DNA from: Clostridiales bacterium
Lineage (GTDB): Bacteria; Bacillota_A; Clostridia; Saccharofermentanales; Saccharofermentanaceae
DNA: 64,000 nt
Direction: 5' to 3'
Assembly (NCBI GenBank): GCA_024695545.1
Contig: JAILHZ010000002.1
Span: 70,734 to 134,733, forward strand
The notes under the pieces are model-generated. The model was not told the DNA's origin, searched no databases, and was given only the letters and a program-made list of their open reading frames with translations. Position 1 is the stretch's first letter; each line of letters starts with the position of its first letter. Positions 39,951 to 49,788 of this stretch are shown here, in pieces. The translations under genes were made by a program, and so were the position numbers.

Positions 39951-42302
39951 TCACGAATCAAAATAGTAATCCATTTTCCAGTCCGAATCTGTGACTGATA
40001 GAAGTACGCAGCCCCGTTCATCCGTCCGAAAATACGGTATTTCATAGGTAACGAGACGTTCCAGGACTTCCCTTGACGGGTGTCCGTAATGATTATACCC
40101 TACACTGATTAGTGCCGCATCTATTTTTTTATTTTTCAGAAAAGCACCCGAGGTCGAAAACCGGCTTCCGTGATGAGCCACTTTAAGAACGGAAAGATCA
40201 GCTAAAGTTTCCTTAGGAAGTGATTTTTCAGCCTCTGAGGAAACATCACCCGTAAAGAGCACTCTTGATCTGAACATCTTACAGAGAATCACCATTGAAT
40301 CATCATTCCCGCCGTCTATAGGATCAGACGGCCATACTATTTCAAAGGAAAGGTCATCATCTATAGTAACGCAGTCTCCTTGTTTCAGAATGTTTAAATC
40401 TTCAGGAAGATCCCTGAAAACCATCCTCAGCTGATCCATCTCATGACTCTCTCCCCAAAATGACGCATAGAGCCTGCTTATCTTCCCTGATTGCCATAAT
40501 TCAATGATTCCGGCAATATGGTCTGAATCAAGATGGGATATAAAAGCCAGGTCGATCCTGCTGATATTCAGGTATTCCATCACTTTTCGAATCTTCTCAC
40601 CGCTCCCCTTGTTTCCGCCATCCACCAGAATATTCATGTTTCTATGACAGATCAGTGCACAGTCTCCCTGTCCAACATCGAGGAAATATATGTAAGACCT
40701 TTTCTCACGAATAAAGGTGCTTCGGACAATTATCACAAAAGAAGCGCAAACGGCTGCAAATGCAAGTATCTTCCTTCTGAACCCGCAACGGACAAGAAGC
40801 ATGAGCATCAGACAGGCAAAAAGGATAAGGCCGGCAACCGGAACATGCCTGATCGAGATCCTTCCCGGCACATTCATCGAACCGATATCGGCCATTGCTT
40901 TCAGCATCGATACAAGCCCGGATATCGGAACGAACAGCACTTTATGAAGGAACTGAACGGGAATAAGCGAACAGAACACTGTAAGAATCAGTCCGAAACA
41001 GCAGATCACCTCTGTCGGAAAACCTGCAAACACAACAATCAGTATAGTTAACGGCGAAATCGAGTTCCCCATAAGAAACAGAGTCGGAAGCATCCCAAGC
41101 TGCGCGCAGATAAAGCAGGAAACCGCAGTGCGCAGTTCTTCCGGGATATGCGGAAACCACGTCTTCACCCTTCTGTCGGCTCTTTGATGGAAAGCCAGTA
41201 TGGAAAAGGTCGCAGAATACGAAAGCAGCAGACCGGTAGAAAACACCGAGAAAGGATCGATGATCAGGAGAATCAGACCGCTCAGGGCACAGGCCGACAA
41301 ACGGTCAATACATCTGGCGCCGAATGAAAGATAACCGATAATAATATACATCAGGATACTTCGGAAGGCCGCGCCTCCCCATCCGGTAACAAATCCGAAA
41401 AGGACGAAAAACACGGTAAGTATGGTCATTTTGTGTTTCCCGCGGAATAACAGCATAGTTATAGCCCCGATCGTTGCAGCAAAATACCCTACATGAGCAC
41501 CGGAAACAACGAGAATGTGTGAAAGATTGCTACTTTTAAAAGAATCCTTTACTTCCCCGGTAAGATGGGAATCATCACCTACGATCAGTGCCGACAGAAG
41601 TGCTGCGGTATCTTCATCTGTTGCATTCCGCCATATATCATAAAACACCTTTCTTATTCCCGACCCGAGATTATATCCCATACATACAGGTGATCTGCCG
41701 TGTTCAACCGTGAAAACACTGACATTATCTGCTTTTCTTACAATTCCCTTGCGAAGATAGTAGGAACGCACGTCAAAATCTCCCGGGTTTCCCTTGGTAT
41801 AGATCGGCGAAAGTCTTCCTTTGACATTGAGGATATCCCCATATCTGTATGTGGAATCCGTAAGGAATATAACCTTCTCGCCGTCATCGAGACGAAGAGC
41901 AATATTCTTGTAGCCGTCATCTGAGGCATTCACAGAAATAATACGGGCATTTCCCTGGTAATATGCCGCAAACGACAGCCGTTCCACATGATTACCGTAT
42001 AAGGCAAAACCGATCAGGAAAGCACTGAAACCGACAGACCCGGCCAACATCGTCACCAGATCCGGAAAATGCCGTCCTTCTGAACTTCCGTAAAGGAAAA
42101 ACAGTATCCCGACAGAAAAAGATGCCAGACACCAGACAAAAGGAGCACAGTAATACCCGAGATACGCACCTGAAACACACATCAGAAGCACAAAGACAAG
42201 CGGTCTTCTTAAACTTGTCCGGGCTACCGTTCTCAGCCATTTGGGTACAGTAAACCCTCGATATAAATGATCATGGCATATCCCGGAGATACTAAGTCGC
42301 AT
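39951..42302 (-). CDS. comEC: DNA uptake channel ComEC/Rec2
   Basis: 783 residues. The N-terminal third has membrane helices and an OB-like domain (RIISVNASDDGYKNIALRL). The competence core is LSALIVGDDSHLTGEVKDSFKSSNLSHILVVSGAHVGYF (split across the channel helices). The C-terminus is an MBL domain: YFLDVGQGDCALI, NILVDGG and ISHLDSDHIAG. ComEC carries single-stranded DNA through the membrane. No other competence gene is in the window, so natural transformation is possible but not shown. Confidence 0.92.
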   Translation of the reverse strand: MRLSISGICHDHLYRGFTVPKWLRTVARTSLRRPLVFVLLMCVSGAYLGYYCAPFVWCLASFSVGILFFLYGSSEGRHFPDLVTMLAGSVGFSAFLIGFALYGNHVERLSFAAYYQGNARIISVNASDDGYKNIALRLDDGEKVIFLTDSTYRYGDILNVKGRLSPIYTKGNPGDFDVRSYYLRKGIVRKADNVSVFTVEHGRSPVCMGYNLGSGIRKVFYDIWRNATDEDTAALLSALIVGDDSHLTGEVKDSFKSSNLSHILVVSGAHVGYFAATIGAITMLLFRGKHKMTILTVFFVLFGFVTGWGGAAFRSILMYIIIGYLSFGARCIDRLSACALSGLILLIIDPFSVFSTGLLLSYSATFSILAFHQRADRRVKTWFPHIPEELRTAVSCFICAQLGMLPTLFLMGNSISPLTILIVVFAGFPTEVICCFGLILTVFCSLIPVQFLHKVLFVPISGLVSMLKAMADIGSMNVPGRISIRHVPVAGLILFACLMLMLLVRCGFRRKILAFAAVCASFVIIVRSTFIREKRSYIYFLDVGQGDCALICHRNMNILVDGGNKGSGEKIRKVMEYLNISRIDLAFISHLDSDHIAGIIELWQSGKISRLYASFWGESHEMDQLRMVFRDLPEDLNILKQGDCVTIDDDLSFEIVWPSDPIDGGNDDSMVILCKMFRSRVLFTGDVSSEAEKSLPKETLADLSVLKVAHHGSRFSTSGAFLKNKKIDAALISVGYNHYGHPSREVLERLVTYEIPYFRTDERGCVLLSVTDSDWKMDYYFDS

Positions 42303-42379
42303 GATGTATTACTCCTCCAAACAAATGGTAAGAGTATTCTATGGTATATGGGTTTATCCATGGGGATAGTTTTTTCGAC

Positions 42380-42417
42380 AAAAAATGACAAAACGACGAA
42401 GTTTCGTCGTTCTGTCA
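42380..42417 (-). terminator. Intrinsic terminator of engB
   Basis: Minus strand: TGACAGAACGACGAA, two-base loop, TTCGTCGTTTTGTCA, then T-run. Follows the engB stop directly. Confidence 0.92.
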
Positions 42418-42423
42418 TCAATT

Positions 42424-43038
42424 TCACTCTGCATCGGATTCGAGTTCATCCTTAAGATACTCTTCTATGCCCGCCCGAAGGTCATCCAGGCCGATCTTCT
42501 TATCTGCGGAAACCGCATAACAGCGGGCATTCTCTTGGAAATCCAGGATCTTCGAGAATACGGACAATTGCCGGCGGATCTGTGCCTTTGAAAGCTTATC
42601 GCACTTGGTAAATACGAGAAAATACGGGATCCCGCTCTGATTCATATACTCAAGCATGCGGACGTCATCTTTAGAGGGTTCATGACGGATATCGATCAGA
42701 TGAAGCACCAGAGAAAACTTTCTGCCGGACACGAAATACTGGTCACAGAGTTTATTAAACTTCTCTTTTACATCCTTGGAAGCCTTGGCATATCCGTATC
42801 CCGGAAGATCAGCAAAGTACAGTTTGTTATCTACATTGAAATATACGACCATACGGGTCTTACCGGGTGTTGCGGACACACGTGCCAGTTTTCTGTTATC
42901 CGCAAGTGCATTGATCAGGGATGACTTTCCGACATTCGACTTCCCGGAAAACACGATTTCGGGACGGTCAGAGGGCGGACAGGCCTTCAAATCGGACGCA
43001 ACGCCCCAAAATGTAGTATTTCTGTACTGTATAGCCAT
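42424..43038 (-). CDS. engB: Ribosome biogenesis GTPase YsxC/EngB
   Basis: 204 residues. G1 FSGKSNVGKSS, SATPGKTR, G3 DLPGYGYAK, G4 TKCDKL and VSADKK near the end are all present. EngB is needed for building the 50S subunit. Its own promoter and terminator frame it as a single-gene unit. GGGAGGGAAGAC precedes the ATG. Confidence 0.95.
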   Translation of the reverse strand: MAIQYRNTTFWGVASDLKACPPSDRPEIVFSGKSNVGKSSLINALADNRKLARVSATPGKTRMVVYFNVDNKLYFADLPGYGYAKASKDVKEKFNKLCDQYFVSGRKFSLVLHLIDIRHEPSKDDVRMLEYMNQSGIPYFLVFTKCDKLSKAQIRRQLSVFSKILDFQENARCYAVSADKKIGLDDLRAGIEEYLKDELESDAE

Positions 43039-43063
43039 GTCTTCCCTCCCGGAATTTTTCTAC

Positions 43064-43091
43064 ATGATAACACAACCCCGGTACTTTTCAA
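43064..43091 (-). promoter_or_regulatory. Promoter of engB
   Basis: Minus strand: TTGAAA, 16-base spacer, TATCAT with a TG-T extension. The -35 region reads TTGAAAAGTACCGGG, nearly the same as at the LCP gene (see findings). Confidence 0.58.
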
Positions 43092-43202
43092 AAATGACGG
43101 AAATTATCGCAAATCTTTTTTATATGCATTTTACCTATATATCGTACTTTTTTTTCAGAGAATTCTCAAAAGTTTACAGTACAAAAAAAACAGGAATAGC
43201 GT

Positions 43203-43208
43203 TATACT
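43203..43208 (+). promoter_or_regulatory. -10 element of the prs operon
   Basis: TATACT 44 bases before the first prs start; no good -35 at 17 bases. The 210-base divergent region to engB is AT-rich with several T-runs. Confidence 0.42.
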
Positions 43209-43251
43209 AATTTTGTGGCTCGAAGCTATATCGTTTATACGGAGGGGTGCT

Positions 43252-44502
43252 ATGCCGGAAAACATGTCTTCAGTAAATACAGCAGACTCCACAGGATCTA
43301 CTGAATCTACTGAATCCAACGATTATCGTGGCTATTTACTGGAACCGTTCGGACCGATTGGGATCATTTCGCATACCTCTAATGAGGCATTTGTCCGTCA
43401 GGTAAACGATCTTATTTTCGAAAAAAGGCTGAAGAAACAGCAGGAGAATTATAGTCCTTATGTAAACAGCGCAGGCTATTTACGTAGGGATTTTACTATT
43501 AAAGCGACGATCACCCGTTTTGAGACCGGTGAAGGAAAAGTTACCCTGAATCAGACTGTCAGAGGTCATGATATCTTCATCATTTCCGATGTACTCTCTC
43601 ACGAAGAGACTTTTACGCTTTCCGGCGTTCCCCACTATGCAAGCCCGGACGATCACTTCCGTGATCTTCTGCGAATCATTATGGCAGTCAGTGGCAAAGC
43701 CCGCCGTATCAACGTAATCATGCCTTTCCTTTACGAAGGCCGTCAGGATCACTGCATTTCCAGAGAATCTCTGGACTGTGCCCAGATGCTGAAAGATCTT
43801 TACAACCTCGGTGTGGCTAACTTAATCATCTTCGATCCGCATGATCCGCGTATCGTCAACGCGGTACCTCTCATGGGCATCGAGCTTCCTACATCAGCTT
43901 ATAAGATTATCAGCACCTTGATTTCCAAGAATCCGGGGCTTCACATCGATAAAGACAACCTGATGATCATCTCTCCGGATGAAATGGCCGTTTCCCGTGC
44001 CATCTTCTATGCTTCCATGCTTGAAGTTCCGCTGGGACTCTTCTACAGAGACCGTGACTACACGCAGGTCGACGAAGAAGGTAATCACCCGATCAAGGAG
44101 TTCCGTTTCCTGGGCGATGATCCGGCAGGCAAAGACGTTCTTATCGTAGACGATATGATCAATTCCGGTAACACCATGATCCGTACTGCACGGGTCCTTC
44201 ATGAGAAGGGTGCCAGAAACATCTTCTGCGCTGCACCATTCGGACTCTTCACTGATGGTCTTGAGCCATTTAACGAAGCACATGCAAGGGGTGAGATCAC
44301 ACAGGTCTACTGCACTAACCTCACCTACCGTCCGAAGGAGCTTTTCGAGACGAAGTGGTTTGCCGAAGTAAATATGTACCCGTATGTAGCACGACTAATT
44401 GATGCTATCAACGTAGATGAATCGATTGGAAAACTGATTACACCGATCGAGAAGTTTAATTCCCTTCTCGGTCAAATGCGTATAGAAGAACTGATGAGTT
44501 AA
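43252..44502 (+). CDS. Divergent PRPP synthetase paralogue, likely lacking normal activity
   Basis: 416 residues from the ATG at 43252 (GGAGGGG upstream). The two Prs domains are clear: RGHDIFIISD, GKARRINVIMPFLYEGRQ, DPHDPRIVNAVP and VDDMINSGNT (about 300-308). Compared with the next gene and with classical Prs, key positions differ: the flexible-loop KRR is YRDRDY (265-270), so the catalytic lysine is arginine; SPDEGG is SPDEMA (about 241-246); RQ-H/D-R/K is RQDHC. It keeps the PRPP loop. It may be a regulatory partner of the second copy, as PRPP-synthetase-associated proteins are in animals; this is inference. The first 25 residues are an S/T-rich extension. Confidence 0.85.
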   Translation: MPENMSSVNTADSTGSTESTESNDYRGYLLEPFGPIGIISHTSNEAFVRQVNDLIFEKRLKKQQENYSPYVNSAGYLRRDFTIKATITRFETGEGKVTLNQTVRGHDIFIISDVLSHEETFTLSGVPHYASPDDHFRDLLRIIMAVSGKARRINVIMPFLYEGRQDHCISRESLDCAQMLKDLYNLGVANLIIFDPHDPRIVNAVPLMGIELPTSAYKIISTLISKNPGLHIDKDNLMIISPDEMAVSRAIFYASMLEVPLGLFYRDRDYTQVDEEGNHPIKEFRFLGDDPAGKDVLIVDDMINSGNTMIRTARVLHEKGARNIFCAAPFGLFTDGLEPFNEAHARGEITQVYCTNLTYRPKELFETKWFAEVNMYPYVARLIDAINVDESIGKLITPIEKFNSLLGQMRIEELMS

Positions 44503-44528
44503 TCTAGTAAGGAAGAGGAAAGAAAACT

Positions 44529-45764
44529 ATGACACCGATTTTGCAAGGCTCAGATGAAGGATCGTACTCCCGTTATAACCAGTACGGCGCCAACCCGATG
44601 GCTCCGGTTGGTCCGATCGCTCTTGTTCCGTTAAAGGGCAGCGTGGAGTTTACCGACAAAGTAAACTGGTACTTAAGCACCAGAAGATCTGAGTATCAGG
44701 AGCAGGAATTCGTCAGCAAATACCCGGGATTCTACCGTAAGGATTACCGTATCGCCGTTGAGAATACGAGATTCTCTTCCGGTGAAGGTAAGGCCGTTAT
44801 CCAGAGCTCCGTTCGTGGTCACGACCTCTTCATTATCAGTGATGTAACCAATTTTTCCTGCACATATAAGATGTTCGGTCAGGAGAACCACATGAGCCCG
44901 GACGATCACTATCAGGATCTCAAGAGAGTAATCTTGGCATGCTCCGGTAAAGCCCGTCGTATCAACGTAATCATGCCTTTCCTTTACGAAGGCCGTCAGC
45001 ACAAGAGAAACTCCCGGGAGTCCCTTGACTGTGCTTTTGCACTCGAAGAGATCTACGGACTCGGCGTAGAGAACATCATTACCTTTGATGCTCACGACGA
45101 GCGCGTTGCCAACGCGATCCCGACTTCCGGCTTCGAGAGTCTTTCCGCAACATACCAGATCATCAAGGAGATGTACCGTTCCATCCCGGATCTTCACTTT
45201 ACAGAAGACCGTTTCATGGTCATCAGCCCGGATGAAGGCGGTATCTCCCGTGCCATGTACTTTGCTTCTATTCTCGGCGTTCCGCTGGGTACATTCTATA
45301 AGAGAAGAGACTATACACGTGTCGTAAACGGCAAGAACCCGATCATCGCACATGAATTCCTCGGCGAGTCTGTTGAGGGTTACGATATCCTTATCGTCGA
45401 TGATATGATTTCTTCCGGTGATTCCATGCTCGATATCGCCCGCGAGATGAAGAAGCGTGGAGCCAGAAATATCTACTGTGCCGTCACTTTCGGTCTTTTC
45501 ACCGAGGGTATCGACAAGTTCAATGAAGCTTACGAGCAGGGTCTCATCTCGAAGGTATTTGCTACGAACCTGATCTACAGAAGACCGGAACTCCTTGCAG
45601 CTCCGTGGTTTGCTGATGTAAATATGAGCAAGTTCGTTGCTCTTCTTATCGATGCGATCAATCACGACTCTTCCCTCTCGAATCTTATCAAGCCGACCGA
45701 GAAGATCCGTAAACTTCTCGCTAGCAAGGGCGATCTTAAGAATCCTGAAGAACAGCAGTCCTGA
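44529..45764 (+). CDS. prs: Ribose-phosphate pyrophosphokinase
   Basis: 411 residues, longer than classical Prs (about 315) mainly through an N-terminal extension of about 30 residues and insertions. YEGRQHKRNSRE (153-164), FDAHDERVANAIP, ISPDEGGISRA, the flexible loop YKRRDY (257-262) and the PRPP loop VDDMISSGDS are all there, so it should make PRPP from ribose-5-phosphate and ATP. It lies 26 bases after the related gene above. PRPP feeds purine, pyrimidine, NAD (pncB) and histidine synthesis. Confidence 0.9.
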   Translation: MTPILQGSDEGSYSRYNQYGANPMAPVGPIALVPLKGSVEFTDKVNWYLSTRRSEYQEQEFVSKYPGFYRKDYRIAVENTRFSSGEGKAVIQSSVRGHDLFIISDVTNFSCTYKMFGQENHMSPDDHYQDLKRVILACSGKARRINVIMPFLYEGRQHKRNSRESLDCAFALEEIYGLGVENIITFDAHDERVANAIPTSGFESLSATYQIIKEMYRSIPDLHFTEDRFMVISPDEGGISRAMYFASILGVPLGTFYKRRDYTRVVNGKNPIIAHEFLGESVEGYDILIVDDMISSGDSMLDIAREMKKRGARNIYCAVTFGLFTEGIDKFNEAYEQGLISKVFATNLIYRRPELLAAPWFADVNMSKFVALLIDAINHDSSLSNLIKPTEKIRKLLASKGDLKNPEEQQS

Positions 45765-45776
45765 CAGGTTTATCTC

Positions 45777-46154
45777 ATGGCCCAGAAGAAGTCTACTGCA
45801 ACAAATCAAAGAAAATCCGCATCCGGCAGTTCTTCCGCAAAGAAAGGAACTGCCGCTTCCCGTTCTGCCCGTCCGATACCGAAGCCGCAGCCCCAGATCC
45901 CCGAAGAGAAAGAGCCTCTATACTCTGTAATCTGGTCTTATTCCTGGGGAAAAGCACTGTACCTTCTCTTAGGCATCCTTGTCCTGATCGGACTGGATCT
46001 TCTCATCGCCATGAACCACTATAACCTGTTTTTCACTGTTCTCGGAATCGAGATCATTGCCGCGATGCTGATCGGCTGGCTCGTTTGTCTGATTGTCGAC
46101 CGCAGAAGACAGAGAGACCAGGCGGATGACGCCGTCGCCGAAGAAGAGGAATGA
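45777..46154 (+). CDS. Small two-helix membrane protein
   Basis: 125 residues. A basic, low-complexity N-terminus rich in K, S and A, then two membrane helices (GKALYLLLGILVLIGLDLLIAM and LFFTVLGIEIIAAMLIGWLVCLIV) and a tail of R then E residues. No family recognised. It lies 12 bases after prs and 3 bases before rqcH, so it is cotranscribed with both. Confidence 0.72.
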   Translation: MAQKKSTATNQRKSASGSSSAKKGTAASRSARPIPKPQPQIPEEKEPLYSVIWSYSWGKALYLLLGILVLIGLDLLIAMNHYNLFFTVLGIEIIAAMLIGWLVCLIVDRRRQRDQADDAVAEEEE

Positions 46155-46157
46155 TCT

Positions 46158-48068
46158 ATGCCTCTAGACGGTATCTCTACTGCCCTTCTTGCCAGCGAAC
46201 TGAAAGAACGCCTGACAGATGCCAGGATCGATAAGATCTATCAGCCCGCACGCTTTGATATTTTCTTCACATTAAGGACGAAAGACGGCAACAGCAAGCT
46301 TCTGCTGAGCTGTGATCCGCAAAGTCCGCGTGTCCAGATCACGGAATCGATGCGCGAGAATCCCCAGATGCCGCCGAACTTCTGCATGCTTTTAAGGAAG
46401 CACTTATCCGGCGCCCACATCATTGACGTGGAATGCCCGCAGTACGAGCGAATCATCATTATCTCTGTTTCAGTAACTGATGAACTCCATGACACATCCA
46501 CCAAGAAACTGGTCATTGAGATGATGGGCCGATACAGTAACATCATCTTTCTGAATTCCGAGAACCGCATAATCGATGCACTCGTCCATGTTGATAACAG
46601 CACAAGCCGTGTCCGAGAAATCATGCCGGCAAGAATCTACGAAGCACCGCCTGCTCAGGGAAAGCTCACTCCTGAAGCCGCACTTTCCATGGTAAAGGAA
46701 GGCAGTCTTCCGATTCTTCCCGACTCTCTTCACCGTCCTGTGGCAAAAGCACTTCTGGATTCACTTCTCGGATTCTCTCCGCTTCTGACTAACGATATCT
46801 GTTTCCAGGCGAAGATCGATCCGCGCGCTCCGCTCTCATCAATTACAACCGATCAGAACAGTGCACTAATTTCTGTCGTTTCCGGAATTCTGTCCGATAT
46901 CTGCCATGGAAATGCCCACCCCACCGTTTTCTATATTGACGGTGAGCCGAAGGACTGGCATGCGCTTGCCCTGAAGGATGCCGGAATTCCTAAAGCCATG
47001 CCGACGATATCCTCTGCCATGGATCAGGTACAGATCTTTTCGGAACTCCGTGCCCGGTTCGAATCGAAGCGCCGCAATATCCGCTATATCTTAACTGCAG
47101 CATTTAACCATGCCTCAAAAAAGCTGTCGATCCATGAAGAAGATCTGCGTGAGACATCTGATGCCGAAAAGAAAAAGACCCAGGGCGAACTGGTGCTTGC
47201 CTATCAGTATCTGATTAAACCAGAAGACACATATCTGACGATCCCCGATTATCCCGACTTCGGCCAGACCACAACTATTCCGCTCGAACCGAATATGACA
47301 CCGTCTGAGCAGGGGCAACTCTATCTGAAACGTTACCGCAAGGAGATCAGTCGAAGAGAATCCGCTCAGCGTTTTATCGAATCCGAAAAGGATGAAGTCG
47401 ACTATCTTGAGTCACTTCTCCATGAGCTCGATGCAGCAACCGAACCTGAAGACCTCGATGCTCTGATATACGAGATCAAGACTTCTCTTGCCTCCGAAAA
47501 AGAATCATCCGGCAGCAAAGACTGCGGCAATCAGGTCTACTACCCGGGACGGTCTAAATCCGGGAAAGCCTCTTCCCGTGCACTACGTCAGGCGGCACGC
47601 GCAGCTGCGGACAAAAAGAAAAAAGCAGGGAATGCAAAGAAGGATGAGGATCCTTCCCTTCCTAGAAAATATTATGTTGACGGCGGCCTGGAAGTGCTTT
47701 CCGGACGGAACAACCTACAAAATGACAACCTCACCTTCCATGTAGCATCCAAGGAAGATATCTGGTTCCATGCCAAAAAGATCCCGGGAACCCATGTCAT
47801 ACTCAGAACAAACGGAAAAACGCCTTCGGACAAAGCCATCACGGATGCCGCATCGATCGCAGCATACTATTCACGCAGTAACAAGCCGTTTGCCGGTGAA
47901 AGATCCGAATCAAAGACTGAATATGACGTCCGCGTGGAGATCGACTACTGTCCGGTAAGTCATGTTAAGAAGATCCCGAAAGCAAAGCCCGGCATGGTGA
48001 TTTATGAAGAATACAACACCCTTCTTGTCAGCGCGAAGCTTCCCAGGAATCAGGAAAAGAAGCAATAA
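46158..48068 (+). CDS. rqcH: Ribosome quality control factor RqcH (NFACT family; FbpA/Rqc2)
   Basis: 636 residues. NFACT-N starts MPLDGISTALLASELKE with RIDKIYQP, and MPPNFCMLLRKHLSGAHI follows. A coiled coil spans about 385-450, and a lysine-rich linker precedes the C-terminal NFACT-R domain (YYVDGGLEVLSGRNNLQND, IWFHAKKIPGTHVIL). RqcH binds stalled 50S subunits and adds alanine tails to mark the nascent chain. The last 41 bases overlap the queH gene on the other strand. Confidence 0.93.
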   Translation: MPLDGISTALLASELKERLTDARIDKIYQPARFDIFFTLRTKDGNSKLLLSCDPQSPRVQITESMRENPQMPPNFCMLLRKHLSGAHIIDVECPQYERIIIISVSVTDELHDTSTKKLVIEMMGRYSNIIFLNSENRIIDALVHVDNSTSRVREIMPARIYEAPPAQGKLTPEAALSMVKEGSLPILPDSLHRPVAKALLDSLLGFSPLLTNDICFQAKIDPRAPLSSITTDQNSALISVVSGILSDICHGNAHPTVFYIDGEPKDWHALALKDAGIPKAMPTISSAMDQVQIFSELRARFESKRRNIRYILTAAFNHASKKLSIHEEDLRETSDAEKKKTQGELVLAYQYLIKPEDTYLTIPDYPDFGQTTTIPLEPNMTPSEQGQLYLKRYRKEISRRESAQRFIESEKDEVDYLESLLHELDAATEPEDLDALIYEIKTSLASEKESSGSKDCGNQVYYPGRSKSGKASSRALRQAARAAADKKKKAGNAKKDEDPSLPRKYYVDGGLEVLSGRNNLQNDNLTFHVASKEDIWFHAKKIPGTHVILRTNGKTPSDKAITDAASIAAYYSRSNKPFAGERSESKTEYDVRVEIDYCPVSHVKKIPKAKPGMVIYEEYNTLLVSAKLPRNQEKKQ

Positions 48069-48612
48069 TCTTCTCTTTGAACTCAGAATCCTCAAGCGAG
48101 TAGATACATCCGCAGTACTTCTGTCTGTATAACCCGTGTTCCCTGGCCATACTCTGTCCTTCGCGGAAATGCGGACGCCAGTCAAAGTAAGAAAACTTCA
48201 CATCATACTTCTCCGCACAACGCTCGGCGATCATGCGGATCTTGTCATGCTGTTGGTATGGGCTGACGAGAAGGCTCGTACCAAAAGAATCATACCCGTT
48301 TTCCTTCGCATATCGTGCTACATAGTCCATGCGGATCTCATAACACATATCACAACGGGAATCATACTTCCCTTCCCAGACTTTCGAAAGCCAGTCATCC
48401 ATACGGAAATCATCAGAATAAAGGCAGGAAAGCCCGTAGATTTCTCCCAGCTTGACGATCTGTTCTCTTCTTCTGTCAAATTCGAACTTCGGATGGATAT
48501 TCGGGTTATAGTAGAGGACATCCAGCCGGATTCCGAGGGACAGAAGATCAGAGACCGGATACTCAGCGCACGGCGCACAGCATGCATGAAGAAGCATCTT
48601 GCCGTCACTCAT
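48028..48612 (-). CDS. queH: Epoxyqueuosine reductase QueH
   Basis: 194 residues. [14 protein letters not shown] gives the adjacent cysteine pair, [15 protein letters not shown] follows, CDMCYEIRM and YCGCIYS hold the other metal ligands. QueH finishes queuosine in tRNA. It is the last gene of the ruv operon; its ATG overlaps the ruvB stop by 8 bases (ATGAGTGA). Its 3' end overlaps rqcH, convergent. Confidence 0.94.
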   Translation of the reverse strand: MSDGKMLLHACCAPCAEYPVSDLLSLGIRLDVLYYNPNIHPKFEFDRRREQIVKLGEIYGLSCLYSDDFRMDDWLSKVWEGKYDSRCDMCYEIRMDYVARYAKENGYDSFGTSLLVSPYQQHDKIRMIAERCAEKYDVKFSYFDWRPHFREGQSMAREHGLYRQKYCGCIYSLEDSEFKEKIIASFPDSWEASR

Positions 48613-49732
48613 CGCTGCTTCCGCCTCCGATATCGATCACTTCATCGATAGAAATCTGAGAGGGATTACTGTCATTCTTAGCAGACACGCCGAGTCCGTG
48701 CAGACGCTTATCCAGATCTGCCGGGCATGTAAGGCCCAGATGTTTCCATCCCTGCGGGGCAAGCACGCGTCCACGGGGAGTCTTTGCAATAAAACCACAC
48801 TGCATCAGGAATGGTTCATAAACATCCTCAATCGTTCCGGCATCCTCGCCTGTGCAAGCCGCCAGCGTCTCAAGTCCAACAGGACCGCCCAGGAATTTCT
48901 CGGCAATCGTCGTCATAATGCGGCGGTCAGTAAGATCCAGACCCATCTCATCGATGGCCAGCTGATCAAGTCCGAATTCAGCAATCTCACGGTTGATCAC
49001 GCCACCACCTCTCACCTCTGCAAAATCACGCAGACGCTTGAGAAGACGGATCGCAATTCGCGGAGTACCTCTCGATCTTCCTGCAAGACAGTCAAGACCT
49101 TCTTCGTCAATTCCGATACCAAGGATATCCGCGTCTCTCTTGAGAATAACTTTCAGTTCATCCGGCTTATAAAGCTCCAGACGATGTACCATACCGAAAC
49201 GGTCACGGAGCGGCGCAGAAAGCATGCCGGCTCTCGTCGTCGCACCAATCAGGGTAAAACGCGGAAGATCCAGACGGATCGAACGTGCCGCAGGTCCCTT
49301 GCCGATCATAATATCCAGTGCAAAATCCTCCATCGCAGGATAGAGAACCTCTTCTACACTTCGGTTCAAACGGTGGATCTCATCAATAAACAGGACTTCT
49401 CTTTCCTGCAGGCTGGTAAGCAGTGCCGCAAGATCACCTGCTTTCTCAATCGCAGGTCCGGTGGTAATACGGAGATTCACGCCCATCTCATTGGCAATAA
49501 TACCCGCAAGAGTCGTCTTACCTAAGCCCGGCGGTCCGTAAAGAAGACAGTGGTCAAGTGCTTCACCGCGGCGCATGGCAGCCTCGATGAAGATCTTAAG
49601 ATTATCCGTCACCTGTTTCTGCCCGGAATAATCCGCCCATGTCAAAGGACGCAGGCTCTTCTCATCCCGATCCTCGGGAAGGCGCTCTCTCGCTATCATA
49701 CGCTCGTCTTGTTCAAAATCAGAAAACTCCAT
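48605..49732 (-). CDS. ruvB: Holliday junction helicase motor RuvB
   Basis: 375 residues from the ATG at 49732 with AGGA just upstream; a TTG at 49747 is less likely. [12 protein letters not shown], Walker [12 protein letters not shown], Walker [10 protein letters not shown], sensor IGATTRAG and the winged-helix end [15 protein letters not shown] are standard. A 35-residue serine/aspartate-rich tail ends the protein. It drives branch migration with RuvA. Confidence 0.96.
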   Translation of the reverse strand: MEFSDFEQDERMIARERLPEDRDEKSLRPLTWADYSGQKQVTDNLKIFIEAAMRRGEALDHCLLYGPPGLGKTTLAGIIANEMGVNLRITTGPAIEKAGDLAALLTSLQEREVLFIDEIHRLNRSVEEVLYPAMEDFALDIMIGKGPAARSIRLDLPRFTLIGATTRAGMLSAPLRDRFGMVHRLELYKPDELKVILKRDADILGIGIDEEGLDCLAGRSRGTPRIAIRLLKRLRDFAEVRGGGVINREIAEFGLDQLAIDEMGLDLTDRRIMTTIAEKFLGGPVGLETLAACTGEDAGTIEDVYEPFLMQCGFIAKTPRGRVLAPQGWKHLGLTCPADLDKRLHGLGVSAKNDSNPSQISIDEVIDIGGGSSDE

Positions 49733-49788
49733 AATATTCCTGTCCAATCATCGATACAGCCGTCATTCACGGCCGATCTCATTATACC

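Noticed and set aside
44673..45809. 378-codon open frame opposite the second prs
   Set aside because: Shadow of the PRPP synthetase gene; no domain or start site.
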